Below, in pieces: positions 33,869-41,860 of a DNA stretch of 64,000 bases. A model generated the notes under the pieces. That model saw only the letters and a program-made list of their open reading frames with translations, was not told where the DNA came from and did not search any database. Positions within the stretch are counted from its first letter, which is position 1. Each line of letters starts with the position of its first letter. Where the stretch lies: positions 620,001 through 684,000 of the forward strand of contig NZ_JOEC01000002.1 of the NCBI RefSeq assembly GCF_000718085.1. The letters run 5' to 3'. Origin of the DNA: Mycetocola saprophilus. Lineage in GTDB: Bacteria; Actinomycetota; Actinomycetes; Actinomycetales; Microbacteriaceae. The translations under genes were made by a program, and so were the position numbers.

Positions 33869-35035
33869 CTAGGCGTGTGCCGCCGGATGTTCGGTGCCGT
33901 CGGCCCACACCCGCTGCAGGGTCAGATCGTCGTTCCAGAGCAGCACGTCGGAGGGGTAGCCGACCTCGATCGCGCCGAGGTCGCGCTCACGACCGAGCAC
34001 CCGGGCGGGGGTTTCGGTGAGTGCGCGCACGGCCTCGGGAAGCGGGAGGCCCACGACGTGGACCGCGCGGTGCAGGGCGGCATCCAGGGTCAGGGTGGAT
34101 CCGGCGATCGAACCGCCCTCCACCAGTCGTGCGGTGCCGCTCTCCACCAGAACCTCGAGGGAGCCGAGCATGTAGTGGCCATCGGCGGCGCCGGTCGCGG
34201 CCATCGCATCGGTGACCAGGGCGATGCGTCCCGGAGCCTCGGTGAAGGCCAGGCGCACGACGCTCTCGTGGACGTGCACGCCGTCGTTGATGACCTCGAG
34301 GGTCACGCCGGGGCTGTCGATCGCGGCCAGCACCGGGCCGGGGGCGCGGTGGTGGATCGGGTGCATCGCGTTGAACGCGTGGGTCAGCAGGGTTGCCCCG
34401 GCATCGAAGGCGGCTCGGGCGGCGGTGTAGTCGGCGTCGGTGTGGCCCACGGCGACGATCACCCCGGCGGCGGTCAGCTCGCGGATCGCCTCGGTGGCGC
34501 CGTCCAGCTCGGGGGCGATGGTGATCTGGCGCAGCGTGCCCTGGCCGGCCTCGATCAGCCGGTCCACGGTGCGCACATCGGGGGTGCGCAGCGCCTCGGG
34601 GTCGTGGGCGCCGCGGTGGCCGGGATCCAGGAATGGGCCCTCGAGGTGGCTGCCGAGCACCCCCGGGTCGGTTTCGGCCAGGTCGGCGACGGTTTCCAGC
34701 CGACTGACCAGATCCTCGATACCCCCGCTCACAAACGACACCACCGCGCGGGTGGTGCCGTGGGAGCGGTGCAGGGCAAGGGCCGTGCGGATCGCCGCCT
34801 CGCCGTCTTCAAACGCGACGCCCGCGCCGCCGTGGCAGTGCAGATCGATCAGGCCGGGGGTGACAACCTGCCCGGTGCCATCGATCACGGCGGTATCGGG
34901 ATGCTCGGCGACCCGTGCCCGCCAGGTGTCGTTGGTGCCGCGGGCGCAAACACCGTCCTCGTCAAACTCGATCCAGGCGTGCTTGGTGCTCTGCCCACCG
35001 GAAATAACGGTGGCCGAGTGAATGAGGTTCCGCAT
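33869..35035 (-). CDS. nagA: N-acetylglucosamine-6-phosphate deacetylase
   Basis: The 388-residue amidohydrolase converts GlcNAc-6-P to GlcN-6-P and acetate, the first committed step of N-acetylglucosamine use and of cell-wall sugar recycling. Metal and active-site motifs are in order: HxH at 66-68 (LIDLHCHGGAG), HLEGPFLDPGHRGAH, AVGHTDADY, THAFNAMHPIHHR and the catalytic Asp in ALVTDAMAATG. The ATG at 35035 is preferred to an in-frame GTG two codons earlier. nagB is not adjacent; the partial SIS-domain gene at the window start might act in a related pathway. Confidence 0.95.
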   Translation of the reverse strand: MRNLIHSATVISGGQSTKHAWIEFDEDGVCARGTNDTWRARVAEHPDTAVIDGTGQVVTPGLIDLHCHGGAGVAFEDGEAAIRTALALHRSHGTTRAVVSFVSGGIEDLVSRLETVADLAETDPGVLGSHLEGPFLDPGHRGAHDPEALRTPDVRTVDRLIEAGQGTLRQITIAPELDGATEAIRELTAAGVIVAVGHTDADYTAARAAFDAGATLLTHAFNAMHPIHHRAPGPVLAAIDSPGVTLEVINDGVHVHESVVRLAFTEAPGRIALVTDAMAATGAADGHYMLGSLEVLVESGTARLVEGGSIAGSTLTLDAALHRAVHVVGLPLPEAVRALTETPARVLGRERDLGAIEVGYPSDVLLWNDDLTLQRVWADGTEHPAAHA

Positions 35036-35045
35036 ACGCACGAGC

Positions 35046-35579
35046 TTAGTCCCGCGGATCGTTTAACACATCCGTGGTGAGTTCTGTTGATGCAGGAGCG
35101 GCCTCTGCTTGATTCTGGCCTTGTTTGCGTCGACGATCTCGCCTTTCAACCCAATGTATCGGCCAGAGAATCAGCGGGGTAAGGAAAATGGTCAGCACAA
35201 TCGCCAGTGCGCGGTGTCCGGGGCAGGGGATGAGGGGATCAAGAGCGGCCCACATCAACACCAAATAGATCAGAGCGATTATCGCCTTGAGGAGCAGCGC
35301 GAATGCGGGTTTTCCGGAGATTTTCGAGGTAGAACGAACCAGGGCGCCAAAGAAGAGTTCAACCAGGAACGTGACGAGGGTTGCCAGTAGTGTCAGGGTG
35401 ATGCCGATCCCCCAGGTGAACGGGTTGTCCTCGCGTGGAGGCCAAATCCACCTGATGAGAAGGACGGCTCCCCATGTCGGAAGCGAAGCATACGCCGTGG
35501 CGATGAGCAGGCTACTGGTCGCCAAGAATGCGATCAAGATGCCGGCCAGCGCCTTTTCGAAGTAGTTGAGTTCCGACAT
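35046..35579 (-). CDS. Integral membrane protein of unknown function
   Basis: A 177-residue protein with about four to five membrane helices (around 10-33, 52-80, 90-110 and 118-142) and a basic then polar C-terminal tail (RRDRRRKQGQNQAEAA). No family was recognised. The DNA is visibly less GC-biased than its neighbours, with more AT-rich third positions, which may mean recent acquisition or weak expression. The stop lies 10 bp upstream of the nagA start on the same strand, so the two could be co-transcribed. A nine-codon frame encoding MNIVFVGL (35595-35621, minus) lies 15 bp before its ATG and might be a leader peptide. Confidence 0.7.
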   Translation of the reverse strand: MSELNYFEKALAGILIAFLATSSLLIATAYASLPTWGAVLLIRWIWPPREDNPFTWGIGITLTLLATLVTFLVELFFGALVRSTSKISGKPAFALLLKAIIALIYLVLMWAALDPLIPCPGHRALAIVLTIFLTPLILWPIHWVERRDRRRKQGQNQAEAAPASTELTTDVLNDPRD

Positions 35580-35823
35580 GGGGACGAACCGTTGTTAGAG
35601 ACCAACAAATACGATGTTCATGACGTTTCTCTTTCCAATGTGTGTGAATGGGAGAGCTGACGTCGACCGAGGGAGTCGGCGTTGAATGCAGGCTAAGACT
35701 CGAAAAACCCCGAAGAATAGCGCTCTTAAGTGATCTTTTCTCTTTGTGACGGTTCGGCTTTGTGTGTGGATTTTTGGGGAAACCCCCACCCACGAGCCCG
35801 CCCCGGGATGCTAGGCTAATCGC
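35580..35823. other. Intergenic region upstream of the ZTP riboswitch
   Basis: No protein gene is convincing here. The region should hold the divergent promoters of the membrane protein gene and of glyA-folD. A TAGGCT -10-like hexamer at 35812-35817 would start transcription close to the riboswitch aptamer. Confidence 0.45.
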
Positions 35824-35914
35824 GTCGCGACTGGCGTCGGTGGAGCGGGATCGCACCACTCAAGATGGTTACCATCGGGGAGCGACCGACACGGATTCGA
35901 CCGCACGCCTGGGC
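35824..35914 (+). promoter_or_regulatory. ZTP (pfl motif) riboswitch controlling glyA-folD
   Basis: All three conserved blocks of the pfl/ZTP aptamer are present in order: TCGCGACTGGCG (35825-35836), CGGGGAGCGAC (35876-35886) and CGCCTGGGC (35906-35914). GTCGC (35824-35828) can pair with GCGAC (35882-35886) to close the first stem. The CGCC of the last block can pair with GGCG of the first, forming the known pseudoknot. ZTP and ZMP accumulate when 10-formyl-THF is short, and this RNA class turns on one-carbon genes. Here it precedes glyA and folD, both classic members of the regulon. The aptamer ends about 50 nt before the start codon, leaving room for translational or short-terminator control. 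Confidence 0.9.
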
Positions 35915-35965
35915 CGATACGGAAAATTGATGTTTTGTCCGCCGCTGTCATCAGAGGAGCCAGTT

Positions 35966-37231
35966 TTGACCGACCTATTTAACGCCCCCCTTGCCGAGGT
36001 TGACCCGGAAATTGCCGCGGTCCTGGAGCAGGAGCTGGTTCGCCAGCGCGACTACCTCGAGATGATCGCCAGCGAGAACTTCGTTCCCGTGTCGGTGCTG
36101 GAATCCGTGGGTAGCGTGCTCACCAACAAGTACGCCGAGGGTTACCCGGGTCGCCGTTACTACGGCGGCTGCGAGGCCGTGGACGTGGCCGAGAACCTCG
36201 CCATCGCCCGCGTCAAGGAGCTCTTCGGTGCCCAGTACGCCAACGTTCAGCCGCACTCCGGTGCCACCGCCAACGCCGCCGTGCTGGCCGCGATCGCCAA
36301 GCCGGGAGACACCATCCTCGGTCTCGAGCTGGCTCACGGTGGTCACCTGACCCACGGCATGAAGCTCAACTTCTCCGGCAAGCTCTACAACGCCGTCTCC
36401 TACGGCGTTGACCCCGAAACCTTCCTCGTGGACATGGACGTCGTGCGCGCCCAGGCCCTCGAGCACAAGCCGCAGGTCATCATCGCCGGCTGGTCGGCCT
36501 ACCCGCGTCAGTTGGACTTCGCCGCGTTCCGCGCGATCGCCGACGAGGTGGGTGCACTGCTCTGGGTCGACATGGCTCACTTCGCCGGTCTGGTCGCCGC
36601 GGGCGTTCACCCCTCGCCGGTGCCCCACGCCCACGTGGTCTCCTCGACCGTGCACAAGACCATCGGTGGACCCCGCTCGGGCTTCATCCTCACCAACGAT
36701 GTTGACCTCGCCAAGAAGATCAACTCGGCCGTGTTCCCGGGCCAGCAGGGTGGACCCCTGATGCACGTGATCGCCGGTAAGGCCACCGCCTTCAAGATCG
36801 CCGGTAGCCCCGAGTTCGCCGACCGTCAGCGTCGCACCCTCTCCGGTGCCAAGATCGTGGCCGAGCGCCTCACCGCCCCGGACAGCAAGGCCGCCGGTAT
36901 CGACGTGCTGACCGGTGGATCCGACGTGCACCTGGTGCTTGTTGACCTCCGCAACTCCGAGCTCGACGGCAAGCAGGCCGAGGATGCGCTGCACGAGGTG
37001 GGCATCACCGTGAACCGCAACGCCGTGCCGTTCGACCCGCGCCCGCCGATGGTTACCTCGGGTCTGCGCATCGGTACCCCCGCGCTTGCGACCCGCGGAT
37101 TCGGCGACGCCGAGTTCACCGAGGTTGCCGACGTGATCGCCCTGGCCCTGCGCCCCGGTGCCGACCTGCCCGCCCTGCGTGCACGCGTCGCCAAGCTCAC
37201 CGAGGCGTTCCCCCTCTACCCGGGACTGTAG
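35966..37231 (+). CDS. glyA: Serine hydroxymethyltransferase
   Basis: The 421-residue PLP enzyme converts serine and THF to glycine and 5,10-methylene-THF. The PLP lysine is about residue 231 in [14 protein letters not shown]. Other family motifs are [39 protein letters not shown] and [12 protein letters not shown]. The TTG start at 35966 is preferred because GAGGAG lies 6 nt before it and because the protein then begins as in homologues. An in-frame ATG at 35930 has no ribosome binding site and would add 12 residues. A ZTP riboswitch precedes it and folD follows after 2 bp. Confidence 0.96.
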   Translation: MTDLFNAPLAEVDPEIAAVLEQELVRQRDYLEMIASENFVPVSVLESVGSVLTNKYAEGYPGRRYYGGCEAVDVAENLAIARVKELFGAQYANVQPHSGATANAAVLAAIAKPGDTILGLELAHGGHLTHGMKLNFSGKLYNAVSYGVDPETFLVDMDVVRAQALEHKPQVIIAGWSAYPRQLDFAAFRAIADEVGALLWVDMAHFAGLVAAGVHPSPVPHAHVVSSTVHKTIGGPRSGFILTNDVDLAKKINSAVFPGQQGGPLMHVIAGKATAFKIAGSPEFADRQRRTLSGAKIVAERLTAPDSKAAGIDVLTGGSDVHLVLVDLRNSELDGKQAEDALHEVGITVNRNAVPFDPRPPMVTSGLRIGTPALATRGFGDAEFTEVADVIALALRPGADLPALRARVAKLTEAFPLYPGL

Positions 37232-37233
37232 GG

Positions 37234-38109
37234 ATGACGGCACAGAAGCTTGATGGTCTCGCCGCGGCGAGTGCCATCAAGGATGAGCTGCGTACCCGGA
37301 TCGACGCCCTGCGCGAGCGCGGCATCGTTCCCGGACTCGGCACGCTGCTGGTGGGTGAGGACGGTGCCTCACGCTCGTATGTGGCGGGTAAGCACCGTGA
37401 CTGCGCCGAGGTGGGGATCGAGTCGATCCGCGTGGATCTGCCCGAAACCGCGAGTGCCGAGGAGATTCGTCAGGCCATCCGTGACCTGAACGAGAACCCC
37501 GCCGTCACCGGGTACATCGTGCAGCTGCCGCTGCCCACGGGCATCAACGAAAACGAGATGCTCGAGCTGATCGACCCCGCCAAGGACGCCGACGGCCTGC
37601 ACCCGACCAACCTCGGCAAGCTGGTGCTCGGCGTGGGTGGCGAACTGGATTCGCCGCTGCCCTGCACCCCGGCCGGCATCATCGAGCTGCTCGAGCGCAG
37701 CGGCGTCTCGATCCCCGGGAAGCACGTGGCCGTGATCGGCCGCGGCATCACCGTGGGTCGTCCGCTGGGCCTCCTGCTGACCCGTAAGGGCATCGACGCA
37801 ACCGTGACCCTGACCCACTCGCGCACCCCGGACCTCGCGTCCGAGGTGTCCCGGGCGGACATCGTCGTGGCCGCCGTGGGTGTGCCGCACCTGGTCAAGC
37901 CCGAGTGGATCAAGCCCGGTGCCGCGGTACTGGACGTGGGTGTGACCCGCGTGGGCACCACCGAGTCCGGCAAGGCGAAGCTCTCCGGAGACATCGACCC
38001 GGCCGTGGCCGAGGTTGCCGGCTTCCTCTCGCCGAACCCCGGCGGTGTGGGCCCGATGACCCGTGCGCTGCTGCTGAAGAACGTGGTGGAGGCGGCCGAG
38101 AGGCTGTAA
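37234..38109 (+). CDS. folD: Bifunctional methylene-THF dehydrogenase / methenyl-THF cyclohydrolase
   Basis: The 291-residue FolD oxidises 5,10-methylene-THF to methenyl-THF and hydrolyses that to 10-formyl-THF, the next steps after GlyA. Catalytic Tyr49 and Lys53 lie in [15 protein letters not shown]. The conserved QLPLP and DADGLHPTN lead to PCTPAGI, and the Rossmann NADP loop is [13 protein letters not shown]. It starts 2 bp after the glyA stop and ends at a terminator, so the riboswitch-controlled unit is glyA-folD. Confidence 0.96.
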   Translation: MTAQKLDGLAAASAIKDELRTRIDALRERGIVPGLGTLLVGEDGASRSYVAGKHRDCAEVGIESIRVDLPETASAEEIRQAIRDLNENPAVTGYIVQLPLPTGINENEMLELIDPAKDADGLHPTNLGKLVLGVGGELDSPLPCTPAGIIELLERSGVSIPGKHVAVIGRGITVGRPLGLLLTRKGIDATVTLTHSRTPDLASEVSRADIVVAAVGVPHLVKPEWIKPGAAVLDVGVTRVGTTESGKAKLSGDIDPAVAEVAGFLSPNPGGVGPMTRALLLKNVVEAAERL

Positions 38110-38123
38110 CTTTTCCCACATTG

Positions 38124-38156
38124 ACCGCCCCGCGTTCCCTCGGATCGCGGGGCGGT
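38124..38156. terminator. Intrinsic terminator after folD
   Basis: ACCGCCCCGCG (38124-38134) pairs perfectly with CGCGGGGCGGT (38146-38156). It closes the glyA-folD unit. Confidence 0.75.
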
Positions 38157-38220
38157 CTGCTTTGGGAGTATTGTCGAAACCGGTGGCAGGTGGCCGCCGT
38201 CGAGGAGGCCTAGAAACACG

Positions 38221-39144
38221 ATGCACGCAGCTCCCAACGGACAGAGCTTCACACTCACCCACGAACACGGCGATCTCGCGTTGAGCGCCGAGATTACCGA
38301 GGTGGCCGCGGGTCTGCGGGTCCTCACCGCGAACGGCGTGGACGTGCTCGCCCCCTACGATGTCACCGAGCCTCGTCCGATGGCCTCGGGCATCGTGCTG
38401 GCCCCCTGGCCCAACCGCGTCGAGGATGCCCGCTGGGTACTCGACGGCCAGGTGCAGCAGCTGGATGTGACCGAGCCCGCGCAGTCAAACGCGATCCACG
38501 GCCTGCTGCGCTTCACCCCGTATACGGTGCTGGAGCAGACCGCGAACTCGATCCGGCTGGCGGCGACCGTGTTCCCGCAGCACGGCTATCCGTTCCACCT
38601 CGACACCGAGGTGGACTACGTACTGGATGAGCGCGGCCTGACCGTGACCCACCGCCTCACCAACCGCTCGGAGGCTCCCGCCCCGGCCGGTGTCGGCGCA
38701 CACCCGTACCTCACGATCGGCGGCGTTCCCGCCTCGGACCTGACCCTCACCGTGGCCTGCGACACCGTCTGGGAGGTCAACGCCCACCAGATCCCGCAGA
38801 ACGAGGTGCCCGTGGGCGCGGGCAACGACCTGCGCCGCGGTGTCGCCCTGAACTCGGTGGTCCTGGATCACGGCTTTGCCGCCCCGCACATCGTGGACGG
38901 CGTGAGTAGCCACACCCTCGCCGACCCGGCCGGACGCACCGTCACCATCTGGGGCGAGGAGCGTTTCGGGACCTGGCAGGTCTTCAACCCGACCCGCTAT
39001 CCCGGAGACAACGCGGTGGTCGCGATCGAGCCGATGACCGCCCCCGCCAACGCCCTGAACAGCGGCATCGGCCTGGAGTGGATCGCCCCGGGGGAGACCT
39101 GGAGCGTGAGCTGGGGCATCCGCGCCGAGGGCTTCACCGCCTAG
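38221..39144 (+). CDS. Aldose 1-epimerase family protein
   Basis: A 307-residue galactose mutarotase-fold protein that should interconvert alpha and beta anomers of an aldose or act on a hexose phosphate. Visible landmarks are APWPNRVEDARW near residue 60, the IHGLLR loop, the catalytic His region AHPYLTIGG and the catalytic Glu in VAIEPMTAPANAL. This arrangement fits actinobacterial aldose epimerases close to GalM, but there is no gal operon around it. It is transcribed alone, between the folD terminator and the SOS cassette. Confidence 0.9.
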   Translation: MHAAPNGQSFTLTHEHGDLALSAEITEVAAGLRVLTANGVDVLAPYDVTEPRPMASGIVLAPWPNRVEDARWVLDGQVQQLDVTEPAQSNAIHGLLRFTPYTVLEQTANSIRLAATVFPQHGYPFHLDTEVDYVLDERGLTVTHRLTNRSEAPAPAGVGAHPYLTIGGVPASDLTLTVACDTVWEVNAHQIPQNEVPVGAGNDLRRGVALNSVVLDHGFAAPHIVDGVSSHTLADPAGRTVTIWGEERFGTWQVFNPTRYPGDNAVVAIEPMTAPANALNSGIGLEWIAPGETWSVSWGIRAEGFTA

Positions 39145-39256
39145 TTATCCACTACCCGTTCGGGCCGTGGGGATCTTCGGATTCCCGCGGCCCGTTTGTG
39201 TGTTGAGGCGCGGAAAACCGGGCCCGTCGCGATGCGATGGGACATGCCGTTCGTAA

Positions 39257-39286
39257 TTGACTTAATCGAACATGTGTTCGAATATT
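39257..39286 (+). promoter_or_regulatory. SOS promoter with LexA box ahead of imuA'
   Basis: TCGAACATGTGTTCGA (39266-39281) carries the Gram-positive and actinobacterial LexA core GAAC-N4-GTTC with symmetric flanks. It lies between a TTGACT -35-like element (39257-39262) and an AATATT -10-like element (39281-39286). Bound LexA would block the promoter directly. The imuA' ATG is only 5 bp after the -10 element, so the transcript is probably leaderless. Confidence 0.88.
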
Positions 39287-39291
39287 AACCC

Positions 39292-40038
39292 ATGTCGCTC
39301 GCTATCTCCTCTCGTGTGGGCACCGGACCCGCTCGGCCCGGTGCCGTCTCCGGTGCCGCCGAACGGGCGGGCACCGTGGCGGCGCTGCGTGAGCGCATCC
39401 GGGGGATGCAGCGCACCGAACTAGAGTCTCAGCCACTACCGACGCTGCCGGTTCTTGGCGATCTGCTGCCCGGCGGTGCGCTGCGGGCGGGCGGGTTATA
39501 TGCGGTGCCGGATGCGCCGGTGCTGGCGATGGCGCTGGCCGCGGGGCCGAGCCTGGCCGGATCCTGGAGCGCCGTGGTGGACCTGCCGACTTTTGGACTG
39601 GAGGCCGCCGAGCGGGTGGGGATCAACCTCGAACGCCTGGTGGTGGTGCCCGATCCCGGCGCAAACTGGCTGGAGGTGGTGGCGGCGCTCGCCGATGTGG
39701 TGACCGTGATCATCACCGGACCCGCCCCGCACCTGAGCACCTCGGATCGCGCGCGATTGGCCGCCCGGCTGCACCAGCGGGCGGCGATGCTGGTGACCCT
39801 GGGCACCTGGCCGGGGAGCGACGCGGAACTGCGCAGCGGTGCCGGAAACTGGGGTGGGATCGGCGCGGGCTTTGGCTACCTGGGGGCGCGGGAGCTGCGG
39901 GTGGAGGCGACCGATCGCGCCGGACGCCTGCGCCGAGCCTCGCTGACCCTGGCCGAGAGCGGCGGGTTGATCGCGGCCGAGCGACCCGGTATCCGCGCGG
40001 TGCCGAAGCCCGAGCGTCGTTTGGCAGGGGTGGGCTGA
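39292..40038 (+). CDS. imuA': ImuA'-like SOS mutagenesis protein
   Basis: The 248-residue protein has the weak RecA-like core of ImuA' proteins: an N-terminal helical segment, then VLGDLLPGGALRAGGLYAV, a Walker A-like position lacking the GKT residues, then VVDLPTFGLEAAERVGINLERLVVVPDPG and VIITGPAP. In mycobacteria ImuA' and ImuB are accessory factors of the DnaE2 mutasome. Identification rests on position (LexA box before it, imuB and dnaE2 after it) as well as pattern. There is no ribosome binding site, consistent with a leaderless mRNA. Confidence 0.85.
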   Translation: MSLAISSRVGTGPARPGAVSGAAERAGTVAALRERIRGMQRTELESQPLPTLPVLGDLLPGGALRAGGLYAVPDAPVLAMALAAGPSLAGSWSAVVDLPTFGLEAAERVGINLERLVVVPDPGANWLEVVAALADVVTVIITGPAPHLSTSDRARLAARLHQRAAMLVTLGTWPGSDAELRSGAGNWGGIGAGFGYLGARELRVEATDRAGRLRRASLTLAESGGLIAAERPGIRAVPKPERRLAGVG

Positions 40039-40159
40039 TGCCGCGGGACTGTGTTTCTGGGCCGGTGATGCCGCCCTGGTTGTGGCGTGTGCGGTGGATT
40101 CCTGAGCGCGCGGGTGCTGGTGCCGTGGCTGTGTGGCGTGTGCGGTGGGTGGTGGGTTT

Positions 40160-41770
40160 ATGAGTGAGCGGGTGTTGGCCCTGTGGCTCCCCGATTGGGC
40201 GGTCCTCACCGCCGCCGAGGACGCGGAGATCTCCCTCGAGGCGCCGGTGGCCCTGACCGCGCGCGGCGAGGTGTTCGCCGCAAACGCGGTGGCACGGGCG
40301 CTGGGGGTGCGTCGAGGATTGCGGATTCGGGAGGCTCAGGAGCGGTCGGCCGAGGCGGTGTTTCTGCCGTATCGGGAGGATGTGGATCATCGACGCTTCG
40401 AGCCGTTGATTCGGATTCTGGAGGGCATCGTCCCGAGCATCCAGCAGGTGCGGCCGGGGCTGTGTCTGGTGCCCGGGCGCGGTCCCGCGCGCTACTACGG
40501 CAGCGAGGTATTGGCGGCGGATGCGCTGACCGCGGCGCTGCGTGAGGCGGGGGTGATTCCGGCCGGATCGGCGGTGCGGATTGGCGCGGCCGACGGGGTC
40601 TTCGCAGCTCAGCACGCGGCGTATCGTGCGGTGCCAGTGCCAGTGCCAGTGCCAGTGCCAGTGCCAGCGCCTTCACCTGCGCCCATCGCCGACGCGATCC
40701 TGGTAATCCCGCCCGGGCAGTCGGCGCGCTTTCTTGCCCCGATGCCGGTGACCACGCTGGGCGAACCCGAGCTGGCGCGGGTGCTCGCCCGACTCGGCGT
40801 GCACCGGCTCGGGGAGCTGGCCGCGCTGCCGGTAGCCTCGGTCCGGGACCGGTTTGGGGCGGCCGGGGAGCAGGCGCATCGGATCGCCGCGGGGGAGGAC
40901 CCGCGCCGGGTGCGCCCACGCATCCCACCGGCCGAACTTGCGGTCGAGCGCGAGTTCGATCCGCCGCTTGAGCGCGCCGACCAGGCGGCCTTCGGATTCC
41001 GCGCCTCCGCCGACCGTTTCCTGGCGGGCCTGGCCGAGCACGCGCTGGTGGTGAGCGCGGTGCGGATCGAGATTATCGGAGACCGTGGCGGGCGCAGCGC
41101 CCGCAGCTGGCTGCATCCTCGACACCTCGATGCGGGCGACGTTGTGGACCGGGTGCGCTGGCAGCTGCAGGGATCCGGGGCGATCGAGGCGGCGCTGTCC
41201 GAGCCGGTGGCGCTGATCCGGGTGATCCCCGAAACCCTCGCCGCGATGAGCACCCAGGAGCCCGGGCTCTGGGGTGGCGGACCCGACACCCGCGTGCATA
41301 ACGGGCTGACCCGGTTACAGGGGATGGTGGGCCACGACGGGGTCCTGACCGCCCGGATCGGCGCGGGTCGCGAACCCCGGGAACGCCAGAGTCTGGTGCC
41401 CTGGGGTGAGCGCGATCCGCGCACCGATCCCGCCGGTCCCTGGCCTGGGAGCCTGCCCGGGGCACCACCCCAGACGGTGTTGGCCGAGCCGCTGCCGGTG
41501 CGGGTGATCGATGCGGCGGGGGAGAGCGTGAGCATCACCGACCGGGACGTGCTGAGCGCCCCGCCGCACCGCCTGGTGATCCCGCCGCTCCCGCGAATCG
41601 CCCCGGGCGGGGTGGATTCGACGGTTCGGGCGTGGGCGGGCCCCTGGCCGGTGATCACCGGGACCACGGCCGAGCGAGTGGACCGCTTTCAGCTGGTGGA
41701 TGAGCGCGGCCACGGCTGGCTGGTGCGCCGCGATCACACCGAGTGGTGGGCCGAGGCCCGCTACGACTAG
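40160..41770 (+). CDS. imuB: ImuB, Y-family polymerase-like mutasome subunit
   Basis: This 536-residue protein has the Y-family polymerase layout but lacks the catalytic acidic residues. The N-terminus reads VLALWLPDWAV where active enzymes have an Asp-x-Asp motif, as in other ImuB proteins. The thumb HhH region is VTTLGEPELARVLARLGVHRLGELAALP. QEPGLWGG (about 365-372) sits where mycobacterial ImuB carries its beta-clamp-binding QLGLWG motif. A Val-Pro repeat linker encoded by (GTGCCA)6 lies at about residues 158-169. ATG 40160 is preferred to an upstream in-frame GTG. ImuB bridges the clamp, ImuA' and DnaE2. Confidence 0.88.
   Translation: MSERVLALWLPDWAVLTAAEDAEISLEAPVALTARGEVFAANAVARALGVRRGLRIREAQERSAEAVFLPYREDVDHRRFEPLIRILEGIVPSIQQVRPGLCLVPGRGPARYYGSEVLAADALTAALREAGVIPAGSAVRIGAADGVFAAQHAAYRAVPVPVPVPVPVPAPSPAPIADAILVIPPGQSARFLAPMPVTTLGEPELARVLARLGVHRLGELAALPVASVRDRFGAAGEQAHRIAAGEDPRRVRPRIPPAELAVEREFDPPLERADQAAFGFRASADRFLAGLAEHALVVSAVRIEIIGDRGGRSARSWLHPRHLDAGDVVDRVRWQLQGSGAIEAALSEPVALIRVIPETLAAMSTQEPGLWGGGPDTRVHNGLTRLQGMVGHDGVLTARIGAGREPRERQSLVPWGERDPRTDPAGPWPGSLPGAPPQTVLAEPLPVRVIDAAGESVSITDRDVLSAPPHRLVIPPLPRIAPGGVDSTVRAWAGPWPVITGTTAERVDRFQLVDERGHGWLVRRDHTEWWAEARYD
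40631..40666 (+). repeat. Hexanucleotide microsatellite (GTGCCA)6 inside imuB
   Basis: Six perfect copies of GTGCCA encode a Val-Pro run in a linker of ImuB. The unit length is a multiple of three, so gain or loss of copies changes linker length without breaking the frame. Confidence 0.95.
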
Positions 41771-41860
41771 CCGTGGTGATGGCCGGGAGCACGTGGTGGG
41801 GCTTGGGGCGAAGTGCACACACCCGCTACGAGGAACTGAGACAGTAGAGAGGAGCGCGAG

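Noticed and set aside
40081..40148. 17-bp direct repeat TGTGGCGTGTGCGGTGG before imuB as a regulatory element
   Set aside because: The gap is low-complexity G/T-rich DNA in which such a repeat can arise by slippage; no promoter or operator context.
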